Shown piece after piece: positions 1-6,523 of a DNA stretch of 8,683 nucleotides. The notes under the pieces are model-generated. The model had not been told where the DNA came from and did no database searches. It saw nothing but the letters and a program-made list of their open reading frames with translations. The position numbers were made by a program, and so were the translations under genes. Source of the DNA: DATGQT01 sp033720695 (GTDB lineage: Bacteria; Bacteroidota; Rhodothermia; Rhodothermales; Rubricoccaceae); contig JAWWCA010000158.1 of the NCBI GenBank assembly GCA_033720695.1, forward strand, positions 1 to 8,683, given 5' to 3'. Each line of letters begins with the position of its first letter. Positions within the stretch are counted from its first letter, which is position 1.

Positions 1-1842
1 CGACTCGTGCGGCGATTCCTTCCGCAGATCGCGCAGGAGCCCAGCGAGGAGGTGGACCGCGGCGAGGAGGGCGGCGAGGCCGAGCGCGGCGCGGCCGAAC
101 AGCAGCCAGCCCGTCCCGAACAGGAACGCGTAGACGAGCAGGCAGCCGAGGAGCCAGCGCACGGCGAGGCGGCCGAGGTGGTCGTCGGGCCGGACGTCCG
201 GGTGGCTCCGGGCCACGCGGCGCCACCCGGGGCCGGGCGGGCGCACGCGCCGGTAGAAGGCGTCGACCGTCGGGGCCGCCGTGGGCGGCGTCAGGAACGT
301 CGCGAGGAGCCACGCCGCCGTCGTGAGGGCCGTCACGCCGAAGAGGTTGTAGGGGAACGCGTCGAGGAGGAAGGGGACGGCGAAGAGCGGCTCGGCCGTG
401 CCGTCGGGGCCGGTCGTGCCGAGGGCGGTCCCGACGAGCTGGAGGGCGACGAGGAGGAGGGGCACGAGCGTGGCCGTCAGCTCGCTCCAGGCGTTGACGC
501 GCCACCAGTACCAGCGGAGGATGAGGACGAGGCCGAGGCCGGCCGAGGCGCTGAGGATGAGCCCCCACGTCCCCGAGATGCTGTCGAGCTGCGTGGCGAC
601 GAGGAAGCCGACGACGGCGAGGCCGAACGTGACGAGGCGGGAGGCGGCCACGTAGTGGCGCTCGGACGCGCCGCGGCGGACGAACCGGCGGTAGAGGTCG
701 TGCACGAGGTAGCTCGTGCCCCAGTTGAGCTGGGTCGAGATCGTGCTCATGAATGCGGCCAGGAAGGCGGCGAAGAGGAGGCCGAGGAGGCCCGGCGGCA
801 GCGTCTCGCGCATGACGAGGACGTAGCCCTCGCGGGCGTCGTCGAGGCCGGGGTAGAGCACGAGCGCGCACAGCGCCACGATGATCCACGGCCACGGCCG
901 CACGGCGTAGTGGGCCACGGTGAACCAGAGCGTGGCGAGGACGGAGTCGCGCTCGGACCGGGTGCTGAGCATGCGCTGGGCCACGTAGCCGCCGCCGCCG
1001 GGCTCGGCGCCGGGGTACCAGCTCGCCCACCACTGCACGCCGAGGAAGGCGACGATGGCCGGCCCGCTGAGGGCCAGCACGCCCGCGACCTCGGCCGCCT
1101 CGCGCCCCACGGTCGGGAAGAAGCGGAAGGTCTCGGGGGGGAGCCGCGCCACGAGCCCGCCGAGCCCGCCGATCTCGGGGAGGTCGAGGGCGAACCACGC
1201 GAGTGCCACCGCCCCCGTCATCGCCATGACGAACTGGAAGGCGTCGGTGACGGTGATGCCCCAGAGCCCGGAGAGGAGGGCGTAGGCGGCGGTGAGGAGG
1301 AGGAGGAGGCCGACGGTGGCGAGGGGGGCGCCCACCTCCAGGCCGAGGAGCGAGAACGACGCCTGCCCGAACAGCCGCATCCCGGGGAAGAGCACGTCGA
1401 GGACCGTCTCCATCGCGAGGGCCACCCAGCCGATGATGGCCGCGTTCATGAACAGCCCGAAGTAGACGGCCTTGACGCCGCGCAGGGCCGCCGCCGCCCG
1501 CCCCGCGTACCGCAGCTCGACCAGCTCCACGTCGGTCAGCACGCCGCTCCGTCGCCACAGCCGCGCGAAGAAGATCACCGTGAGCACGCCGCCGAGGGCG
1601 GCGCTCCACCACAGCCAGTTCCCCGAGATCCCCGACTGCGCCACGAGCTCGGTCACGGCGAGGGGGGTGTCGGCGGCGAACGTGGTCGCCACCATGCTCG
1701 TGCCGGCGAGCCACCACGGCATCGCCCGCCCCGAGGCGAAGAACTCGGCCGTGCTGCGCGACCCCCGCCGCGCGTAGTACACCGCGATGCCGAAGCTGAC
1801 GACGAGGTAGAGGCCGACGAGGAACCAGTCGAGCGGGGCCAT
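1..1842 (-). CDS. Sodium:solute symporter (SSF/SLC5 family), C-terminus cut by window edge
   Basis: Inner-membrane Na+-coupled transporter; the substrate cannot be read from sequence. The frame is open for 614 codons from ATG at 1842 to the window edge, with no stop, so the last residues are missing. Seen: many hydrophobic segments from residue 5 onward; MPWWLAGTSMVATTFAADTP at 41-60 (the conserved TM1/Na+-site region of this SSF subgroup); SGLWGITVTDAFQF at 191-204; FLAAFMSTISTQLNW at 360-374, where S366/T367 align with the Na2-site Ser/Thr of PutP/vSGLT; and RWYWWRVNAWSE at 443-454. A Pro/Arg-rich polar stretch at about 519-557 precedes another hydrophobic region (about 562-603), so the protein is longer than a typical ~500-residue SSF member. 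The start is supported by the immediate TM1 and the C-rich leader; there is no Shine-Dalgarno. It is divergent from ggt. Family is secure. Solute is unknown: proline, sugar, pantothenate or another are all possible. Confidence 0.92.
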   Translation of the reverse strand, partial: MAPLDWFLVGLYLVVSFGIAVYYARRGSRSTAEFFASGRAMPWWLAGTSMVATTFAADTPLAVTELVAQSGISGNWLWWSAALGGVLTVIFFARLWRRSGVLTDVELVELRYAGRAAAALRGVKAVYFGLFMNAAIIGWVALAMETVLDVLFPGMRLFGQASFSLLGLEVGAPLATVGLLLLLTAAYALLSGLWGITVTDAFQFVMAMTGAVALAWFALDLPEIGGLGGLVARLPPETFRFFPTVGREAAEVAGVLALSGPAIVAFLGVQWWASWYPGAEPGGGGYVAQRMLSTRSERDSVLATLWFTVAHYAVRPWPWIIVALCALVLYPGLDDAREGYVLVMRETLPPGLLGLLFAAFLAAFMSTISTQLNWGTSYLVHDLYRRFVRRGASERHYVAASRLVTFGLAVVGFLVATQLDSISGTWGLILSASAGLGLVLILRWYWWRVNAWSELTATLVPLLLVALQLVGTALGTTGPDGTAEPLFAVPFLLDAFPYNLFGVTALTTAAWLLATFLTPPTAAPTVDAFYRRVRPPGPGWRRVARSHPDVRPDDHLGRLAVRWLLGCLLVYAFLFGTGWLLFGRAALGLAALLAAVHLLAGLLRDLRKESPHES

Positions 1843-1875
1843 GCGAGCGGGGGGCGGGAGGACGGGGGACGGGGC

Positions 1876-1884
1876 GAAGCTAGG
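1876..1884 (-). promoter_or_regulatory. Candidate -7 promoter element of the symporter gene (CCTAGCTTC)
   Basis: On the minus strand, CCTAGCTTC lies 33 nt upstream of the symporter ATG. The same nine bases occur 30 nt upstream of the ggt ATG on the other strand. TAGCTT fits the first six positions of the Bacteroidota -7 consensus TAnnTTTG. A weak -35/-33 candidate, GTGACG, sits 18 nt upstream of TAGCTT. If it is a promoter, the leader would be only about 20-25 nt long. The element also follows the terminator at 1918-1955, where an independent promoter would be needed. Assignment as a promoter is inference. Confidence 0.4.
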
Positions 1885-1917
1885 AGCCAGCACCGTCTCG
1901 CGTCACGGGCCCCGCGG

Positions 1918-1955
1918 AAAACGCGCGCGGCCCGCCGGAGTCCGACGGGCCGCGC
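1918..1955 (-). terminator. Rho-independent terminator after the microprotein ORF
   Basis: Read on the minus strand, GCGCGGCCCG at 1955-1946 pairs perfectly with CGGGCCGCGC at 1934-1925. The intervening TCGG/CCGG extend the stem to 14 bp around a 3-nt ACU loop. After two more C/G pairs' worth of sequence a TTTT run follows at 1921-1918. Pair 1945/1935 is a U-G wobble in minus-strand RNA but an A-C mismatch in plus-strand RNA, so the hairpin and the T-run both point to minus-strand transcription. It lies 22 nt past the stop of the 25-residue ORF. It would separate that unit from the symporter gene. Confidence 0.6.
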
Positions 1956-1977
1956 AGGGTCGAGGGGTGCTCGCAGC

Positions 1978-2055
1978 TCAGAGCTGGAACACCATGAGGA
2001 TGCCGAGGCCGACCAGGACGGCCGCGGCCGTCATGGCGCTGATGAGGCGGTTCAT
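1978..2055 (-). CDS. Putative 25-residue single-pass membrane microprotein
   Basis: The ATG at 2055 opens a 25-codon frame ending in TGA at 1978-1980. The product starts MNRLISAM and continues as one uninterrupted hydrophobic segment, about residues 8-23 (TAAAVLVGLGILMVF), ending QL. One basic residue (R3) precedes the segment and none follows it, which is compatible with an N-in single-pass topology. The leader before the ATG is C-rich (ACACCCCCACCCCGACGCCC), like the leaders of all the recognised genes here. A TAnnTT element with an upstream TTG lies about 90 nt upstream, and a strong terminator begins 22 nt after the stop. I do not recognise a family. It could be a small accessory subunit for a membrane complex or the neighbouring symporter, a leader peptide, or a chance ORF inside a non-coding RNA of about 200 nt. 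Confidence 0.42.
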   Translation of the reverse strand: MNRLISAMTAAAVLVGLGILMVFQL

Positions 2056-2143
2056 AGGGCGTCGGGGTGGGGGTGTACGGGTGCACGAGGGGACCCCCCT
2101 GGAGGAGGCGGCTGCGGGTCCGGAAGGGCCCGAGCAGCCCTGG

Positions 2144-2178
2144 AATGTAAAGGCCGCTATTGCAATGATGCAACCAAA
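2144..2178 (-). promoter_or_regulatory. AT-rich island: candidate promoter of the microprotein unit, with inverted repeat
   Basis: This is a conspicuously AT-richer patch in a GC-rich intergenic region. On the minus strand, TACATT at 2149-2144 fits TAnnTT, and TTG at 2173-2171 lies 21 nt upstream, resembling the -33/-7 layout described for Bacteroidota. TTTG at 2178-2175 is an alternative. TTGCA-ATGA-TGCAA at 2160-2173 is an inverted repeat overlapping the -33 region and could be an operator. Its position between divergent genes also allows an upstream role for ggt. No plus-strand promoter is convincing within it. Confidence 0.33.
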
Positions 2179-2249
2179 CGGGTCCGGGGGCCGCCGCCGG
2201 AGCCTCGCCGGGCCGCCAGGGGAATCTCCGGCAGGCGCCCGCTGCCGCC

Positions 2250-2258
2250 CCTAGCTTC
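2250..2258 (+). promoter_or_regulatory. Candidate -7 promoter element of ggt (CCTAGCTTC)
   Basis: This is an identical 9-mer to the one upstream of the divergent symporter gene, here 30 nt before the ggt ATG. TAGCTT matches the TAnnTT half of the Bacteroidota -7 consensus. No clear -33 TTG is visible at the expected distance. The stretch between this element and the start codon is almost purely C, G and T. Conserved sequence and spacing in two otherwise different leaders support function; calling it a promoter is inference. Confidence 0.4.
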
Positions 2259-2288
2259 CCGCTCCCGCCTGCGACCGTCCTCCTCGCG

Positions 2289-4031
2289 ATGCTCCGCCGC
2301 GTCTCCGCTCTCCTCGCCCTCCTCCTCGTCCTCCCGGCCTCCGCGTGCCGCGCTCAGGCTCCCGCCCCGCCCGAGGCCCCCGACCCCCGCGGCGTGCAGG
2401 CGGGCCGGGCCATGGTGGTGGCAGGCCACCCCGAGGCCGCCCGCGCCGGCCTCGACATCCTCCGCGACGGCGGCAACGCCGTGGACGCCGCCGTGGCCGT
2501 CGGCTTCGCCCTCGCCGTGACGCTGCCCAACGCGGGCAACGTGGGCGGCGGCGGGTTCCTCCTCGCCCGCTTCGCCGACGGGCAGGCGGCGAGCCTCGAC
2601 TTCCGCGAGGTGGCGCCCCTCGCCGCCACGCGCGACATGTACGTGGACCCCCTCACGGGCCAGGTGCGGCCCGACCTCAGCCGCCGCGGCGCCCTCGCCG
2701 TGGGCGTCCCCGGCACCGTCGCCGGCCTCCTCGACGCCCACGCGCGGTGGGGGCGGCTCCCGCTCGGCCACCTCCTCGACCCCGCCATCCGGCTGGCCGG
2801 CGAGGGCCACCGCTTCACCGAGCGCCAGGCCCGCCTCCTCAACCGCTACCGCGACGACTTCCTCGACCACCCCGCCGCCGCCCGCTACTTCACCACGCCC
2901 GACGGCGCCGACTACGAGGCCGGCGCGCTCTGGGTGCAGGCCGACCTCGCCGCCGTCCTCACGCGCATCCGCGACCGGGGCCGCGCCGGCTTCTACGAGG
3001 GCGAGACGGCCGACCTCATCGTGGCCGAGATGGAGCGGAGCGGCGGGCTCATCACGCACGAGGACCTCGCCCGCTACGAGCCCGTCCTGCGCGAGCCGGT
3101 CTACGGCGAGTACCGGGGCCACCGCGTCCTCGCGATGGGGCCGCCGTCCTCGGGCGGCATCGCGCTCGTGCAGATGCTGGAGGCCGTCGAGCCGGTCGCC
3201 CTCCGCACGTTGGGGTGGCACAGCCCGGCGCACCTCCACCTCTTCGGCGAGAGCATGCGCCGCGCCTACGCCGACCGCAGCCACTGGCTCGGCGACCCCG
3301 CCTTCGTGGACGTCCCGGCCGCGGCGCTCATGGACCCGGCCTACGTCCGGGAGCGGATGGCCTCGTTCCGCCCCGACACCGTCTCGTCGAGCCTCGCCGT
3401 CGGGCACGGGACGCCGCCCGCCCTCGCCCCGGAGGGCACCGAGACCACCCACTACTCGATCGTGGACGAGGACGGCAACGCCGTCGCCGTCACGACCACC
3501 ATCAACGACTACTTCGGCGCCAAGGTCGCCGTGGACGGGGCCGGCTTCCTCCTCAACGATGAGATGGACGACTTCACCTCCGCGCCGGGCCAGCCCAACC
3601 TGTGGGGCCTCGTCCAGGGCGAGGCCAACGCCGTCCGCCCCGGCGCCCGCCCCGTCTCGTCCATGACGCCGACGATCCTGGAGGACCCCGAAGGGCGGCT
3701 GTTCATGGTCGTCGGCTCGCCCGGCGGCGCCCGCATCATCACGACGGTGTTCCAGGTGGTCACGAACGTGCTCGACTTCGGGATGCCGGTGCAGGAGGCG
3801 GTGGCCGCGCCGCGCTTCCACCACCAGTGGCTCCCCGAGGAATTAGAGGTCGAGGCCGGCCTCCCCGACGCCACGCTCGACGCGCTCCGCGCGCGGGGGT
3901 GGGCCGTCGAGCGCGTCGCCACGTTCGGGGCCGCCGACGCCATCGTCGCCCGCTACGCCGACGACGGCACGCTCACCCTCCACGGCGGCGCCGACCCCCG
4001 CCGCGAGGACGACGTCGCCGTCGGGTACTAA
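2289..4031 (+). CDS. ggt: Gamma-glutamyltransferase (glutathione hydrolase), exported
   Basis: Ntn-hydrolase that cleaves or transfers the gamma-glutamyl group of glutathione and related compounds; made as a proenzyme that self-cleaves into large and small subunits. It has 580 residues, the usual length. Seen: a signal sequence at 1-24, ending either ASA/C20 (weak lipobox, A17-S18-A19-C20) or AQA/P25; NAVDAAVAVGFALAVTLPNAGNVGGGGF at 63-90; and FREVAP with R106 aligning with E. coli R114. The processing site is E385/T386-T387-H-Y-S, so T386 is the nucleophile (E. coli T391). T404 and N406 match T409 and N411; D428 matches D433; S457-S458 match S462-S463; G479-G480 form the oxyanion GG. A lid-loop-like segment is present at about 433-448, as in E. 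coli and unlike B. subtilis. The small subunit would be 386-580. A TTA leucine codon at 3843-3845 is unusual for this GC level. All core residues are intact, so it is probably active in the periplasm or on the outer membrane. It may be co-transcribed with the HAD gene 77 nt downstream. Confidence 0.96.
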   Translation: MLRRVSALLALLLVLPASACRAQAPAPPEAPDPRGVQAGRAMVVAGHPEAARAGLDILRDGGNAVDAAVAVGFALAVTLPNAGNVGGGGFLLARFADGQAASLDFREVAPLAATRDMYVDPLTGQVRPDLSRRGALAVGVPGTVAGLLDAHARWGRLPLGHLLDPAIRLAGEGHRFTERQARLLNRYRDDFLDHPAAARYFTTPDGADYEAGALWVQADLAAVLTRIRDRGRAGFYEGETADLIVAEMERSGGLITHEDLARYEPVLREPVYGEYRGHRVLAMGPPSSGGIALVQMLEAVEPVALRTLGWHSPAHLHLFGESMRRAYADRSHWLGDPAFVDVPAAALMDPAYVRERMASFRPDTVSSSLAVGHGTPPALAPEGTETTHYSIVDEDGNAVAVTTTINDYFGAKVAVDGAGFLLNDEMDDFTSAPGQPNLWGLVQGEANAVRPGARPVSSMTPTILEDPEGRLFMVVGSPGGARIITTVFQVVTNVLDFGMPVQEAVAAPRFHHQWLPEELEVEAGLPDATLDALRARGWAVERVATFGAADAIVARYADDGTLTLHGGADPRREDDVAVGY

Positions 4032-4108
4032 CGCGCCGCCGAGGGGGCCGGAACGCCACGGCGGGTCGGGCATTCGTCTGGTGCCCCTCTCGCCCACGCC
4101 CGTCTCCC

Positions 4109-4855
4109 ATGGCTCTGGATCTCGACCGCGTCGAGGCGCTCTGCTTCGACGTCGACGGCACGCTCGCCGACACCGACAACCACCTCGTCCAGCAGATCGC
4201 CGAGCTCATCGCGAAGCTCCCGTTCCTGAGCGGGCGCGAGGCCAGCCGCCTCGCCCGCCGAGTCGTGATGGACGCCGAGACCCCGGTCAACACCGTCTAC
4301 GGCCTCTCCGACCGCCTCGGCATCGACGACGAGCTGACCCAGCTCCGCGGCCACCTCGACCGTCTCCGCCCCCGCCGCAACCCCAAGGCCGCCGACCAGG
4401 TCCCGCACGACATGATGGCCGGCGTGCAGGAGATGCTGGCGGCGCTCGACGGGCGCTACCCCATGAGCACGATCTCGACCGGCGGGGAGGCCCGCGTCGA
4501 GGCCTTCCTCGACCACTACGAGGTGCTCGACCTCTTCACCGTCGTCGTCACGGCCCAGACGACCGATCGGATGAAGCCGTACCCCGACCCGCTCGTCCAC
4601 GCCGCCGCGGCCATGGGCGTGGCGCCGGAGCGGGTCCTCATGATCGGCGACACGACCGTGGACATGCAGACGGCGCAGGCCGCGGGCGCCCAGGCCGTCG
4701 GCGTCCTCTGCGGGTTCGGGACCGAGGACGAGCTCCGCCGCGAGGGCGCCGCGCTCATCCTGGAGACCACCTCGGACCTCCTGCCGGTGCTGATGCCCGA
4801 GGAGGACTCGCTGGACGCGGAATCGGCGGTGCCGGAGGATCAGCAGCGGTCGTGA
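4109..4855 (+). CDS. HAD-superfamily phosphatase (phosphoglycolate phosphatase-like)
   Basis: Cytoplasmic Mg2+-dependent phosphatase of HAD subfamily IA, 248 residues. Motif I is FDVDGTLADT at 13-22, with nucleophile D14 and acid/base D16. Motif II is S123 (or T124) in MSTISTGG at 119-126. Motif III is K156 in RMKPYPDP. Motif IV is MIGDTTVDM at 178-186, with D181 and D185. A helical cap insert lies between motifs I and II, roughly 23-105. The Gph/PpaX-like pattern suggests small phosphorylated metabolites such as 2-phosphoglycolate or nucleoside monophosphates, but substrate cannot be assigned in this family from motifs. The C-terminal ~20 residues are acidic and probably disordered (EEDSLDAESAVPED). 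ATG at 4109 is chosen because it gives the standard short N-terminus before motif I; the upstream in-frame extension overlaps ggt and is low-complexity. No Shine-Dalgarno; the leader is C-rich. It lies 77 nt after ggt in the same direction, so may share its transcript. Confidence 0.92.
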   Translation: MALDLDRVEALCFDVDGTLADTDNHLVQQIAELIAKLPFLSGREASRLARRVVMDAETPVNTVYGLSDRLGIDDELTQLRGHLDRLRPRRNPKAADQVPHDMMAGVQEMLAALDGRYPMSTISTGGEARVEAFLDHYEVLDLFTVVVTAQTTDRMKPYPDPLVHAAAAMGVAPERVLMIGDTTVDMQTAQAAGAQAVGVLCGFGTEDELRREGAALILETTSDLLPVLMPEEDSLDAESAVPEDQQRS

Positions 4856-4856
4856 G

Positions 4857-4886
4857 GCGCCCGGTGCGAAGCGGCTCCTCGGGCGC
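4857..4886. terminator. Candidate bidirectional hairpin between convergent HAD and purF genes
   Basis: GCGCCCG at 4857-4863 is complementary to CGGGCGC at 4880-4886, with a 16-nt loop and possible G-U extensions at each end. It begins 1 nt after the HAD stop and lies 21 nt past the purF stop, where a shared terminator is expected. No T-run follows on either strand, so it may be a 3'-end stabilising hairpin or act with Rho rather than as a classical intrinsic terminator. Confidence 0.3.
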
Positions 4887-4907
4887 TGAACGCCGTCCGG
4901 CCCCTCT

Positions 4908-6434
4908 CTACCAGTCGTTCTCCTCCTTGACCACGCCGAGCTCGACGGGGACGGGGTAGCGGGCCGTGAAGCAGGCGTTGCAGTAGCGGTCGGCCTCGTC
5001 GTGGGCCTCCTCGACCGCGCGCATCATGCCGTCGGCCGAGAGGTAGGCGAGGGAGTCGACGCCGAGCCAGGCGGCGAGCTCGTCGAGCGAGCCGAACTTG
5101 TTGGCGGCGAGCTCGTCGTGGCTGGGGAAGTCCATCCCGTAGAAACACGGCGAGAGGACGGGGGGGCTCGCCACGCGGAAGTGGACCTCCTTGGCGCCCG
5201 CGTCGCGCACCATCTGGACGAGCTGGCGGGCCGTCGTCCCCCGCACGATCGAGTCGTCCACCATTACCACGATGCGGTCCTTCAGCACGCCGCGGACGGT
5301 GTTGAACTTCGTCTTCACCTTCATCTCGCGCGAGCTCTGGCCCGGGCTGATGAAGGTGCGGCCGACGTAGTGGTTGCGGATGAGGCCGATGTCGAGCTTG
5401 CACTTCCGCCCGATCTTGTTCGACTCCGAGACGTAGCCGATGGCGGCCGTGTTGGAGGAGTCGGGCACGGACATCACGACGGGCCGCTTCTCGCCCTTCT
5501 TGACCTTGGGCACGGGGGCGTCGTGGGCCATCGCCTTCCCCATCCGGCGGCGCACCTTGTCCACCATCGCCCCGAAGATCATCGAGTCGGGCCGGGCGAA
5601 GTAGACGTACTCGAAGACGCACTGGCTGACGCCGTGGTGCCGCGGCATGCAGACGCCGTGGAAGCCCTCGCTGGCCGCCCGGTCGCCGCCGAGGCGCTCG
5701 ACGCGCTGCACGCCCGCCCGGTCGATGACGAGGATCTCGCCGGGCTCGACGTCGCGGAGGTAGGTGGCGCCGATGAGGTCGAAGGCGCACGTCTCGCTCG
5801 CCACGCCGTAGGCGGCCGTGCCGTCCTCGCGCGCGATGCGGCCGAGGGCGAGGGGCCGGAACCCGTTGGGGTCGCGCACGGCGATGAGCGCCTCGTCGGT
5901 GAGGATGACGAGGGAGAAGGCGCCGCGGCAGCGGTGGAGCGCGTCGATGATGCGGGGGATCGGGCCCTCCTCCTCGCTCTGCGCCACGAGGTGGAGGATG
6001 AGCTCGGAGTCCGACGACGAGTTGAACAGCGTCCCCTTCGCGACGAGCTCCTCGCGGAGGCTCCGGGCGTTCGAGAGGTTGCCGTTGTGGGCGAGCGCGA
6101 GGTTGCCCTCCTGGTAGTGGACGACGAAAGGCTGGATGTTGGCGGGGTTCGTCGCGCTGCCGCTCGTCGAGTAGCGGGTGTGCCCGATGGCCGCGTCGCC
6201 GAGGAGCGTGGTCTCGAAGAGCGAGCCGTCGTCGAAGACGTCGAGGACGAGGCCGAAGTCCTTGTGGTGGGGCATCGTCTTGCGCCCCTTCGCCTCGTCG
6301 AACGTCGCCGTCACGATGCCGGCCGACTCCTGGCCCCGGTGCTGGAGGGCGTGGAGGCCGAAGTAGCTCAGCCGCGCCGCCTCCGGGTGGTTGAAGATGC
6401 CGACGATTCCGCAGTGGTCGCGCGCCTTGTCCAT
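4908..6434 (-). CDS. purF: Amidophosphoribosyltransferase, Fe-S-type
   Basis: First committed step of de novo purine synthesis: PRPP plus glutamine gives 5-phosphoribosylamine, glutamate and PPi, in the cytoplasm. It has 508 residues. N-terminal glutaminase domain (about 8-240): a seven-residue propeptide (MDKARDH) precedes nucleophile C8 (CGIVGIF), then R33 in HRGQES, GHTRYST at 84-90, AHNGN at 115-119 and SSDSE at 140-144. C-terminal phosphoribosyltransferase domain: flexible loop about 359-378, PRPP loop VMVDDSIVRGTT at 390-401. Four cysteines match the [4Fe-4S] ligands of the B. subtilis type: C272 (QCVFEYVYF), C430 (SPCFYGMD), C485 and C488 (CNACF). The cleaved propeptide and cluster place it with the oxygen-sensitive B. 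subtilis class, not the E. coli class. ATG at 6434 gives a propeptide of sensible length. It is convergent with the HAD gene. The gap of 89 nt to the upstream envelope genes contains a promoter-like element, so it may have its own promoter. Confidence 0.97.
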   Translation of the reverse strand: MDKARDHCGIVGIFNHPEAARLSYFGLHALQHRGQESAGIVTATFDEAKGRKTMPHHKDFGLVLDVFDDGSLFETTLLGDAAIGHTRYSTSGSATNPANIQPFVVHYQEGNLALAHNGNLSNARSLREELVAKGTLFNSSSDSELILHLVAQSEEEGPIPRIIDALHRCRGAFSLVILTDEALIAVRDPNGFRPLALGRIAREDGTAAYGVASETCAFDLIGATYLRDVEPGEILVIDRAGVQRVERLGGDRAASEGFHGVCMPRHHGVSQCVFEYVYFARPDSMIFGAMVDKVRRRMGKAMAHDAPVPKVKKGEKRPVVMSVPDSSNTAAIGYVSESNKIGRKCKLDIGLIRNHYVGRTFISPGQSSREMKVKTKFNTVRGVLKDRIVVMVDDSIVRGTTARQLVQMVRDAGAKEVHFRVASPPVLSPCFYGMDFPSHDELAANKFGSLDELAAWLGVDSLAYLSADGMMRAVEEAHDEADRYCNACFTARYPVPVELGVVKEENDW

Positions 6435-6461
6435 GGGTCCGGGAGGGCGGTGGGGTGAGCC

Positions 6462-6485
6462 AGAGGTTACCGGCCAGCGGCCTCT
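6462..6485 (-). promoter_or_regulatory. Candidate purF promoter/leader element
   Basis: On the minus strand TAACCTC at 6469-6463 ends 28 nt before the purF ATG. It resembles TAGCTTC placed 30-33 nt before ggt and the symporter. It sits in an inverted repeat, AGAGG at 6462-6466 with CCTCT at 6481-6485, which overlaps a second small one (GGCC-AGC-GGCC, 6472-6482). The two pairings cannot form together because they share bases. A TTGAAA at 6511-6506 is too far from TAACCT to be its -35. No purine riboswitch is recognisable. Weak evidence. Confidence 0.25.
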
Positions 6486-6523
6486 CGGTGCCAGCCGCGC
6501 AGACTTTTCAACCGGGGCGAGCG

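Noticed and set aside
2144..2178. Classical sigma-70 promoter for ggt inside the AT-rich island
   Set aside because: Plus-strand -35/-10 candidates match only about half of the consensus positions; the minus-strand reading and the CCTAGCTTC element nearer to ggt fit better.
7..2520. 837-codon open frame on the plus strand
   Set aside because: It is antisense to the clearly recognisable symporter and ends out of frame inside ggt. Its composition is low-complexity (Arg/Glu/Ala/Gly-rich) with no family motifs, a common artefact of high GC third positions.
2157..3824. 555-codon open frame on the minus strand over ggt
   Set aside because: Antisense to ggt, which has a full set of catalytic residues; the antisense product is low-complexity with no recognisable domain.
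4036..4064. Hairpin CCGCCG...CGGCGG after the ggt stop as a terminator
   Set aside because: 6-bp stem with a 17-nt loop and no T-run; such pairs are expected by chance at this GC content, and the HAD gene continues in the same direction.
3602..4108. N-terminal extension of the HAD protein upstream of 4109
   Set aside because: The in-frame upstream codons overlap ggt in another frame and encode Arg/Pro-rich low-complexity sequence; motif I is at its usual distance from the ATG at 4109.
5001..6458. 485-codon open frame on the plus strand over purF
   Set aside because: Antisense to purF, which is complete and canonical; the product is Val/Glu/Arg/Ala-biased and unlike any protein family.
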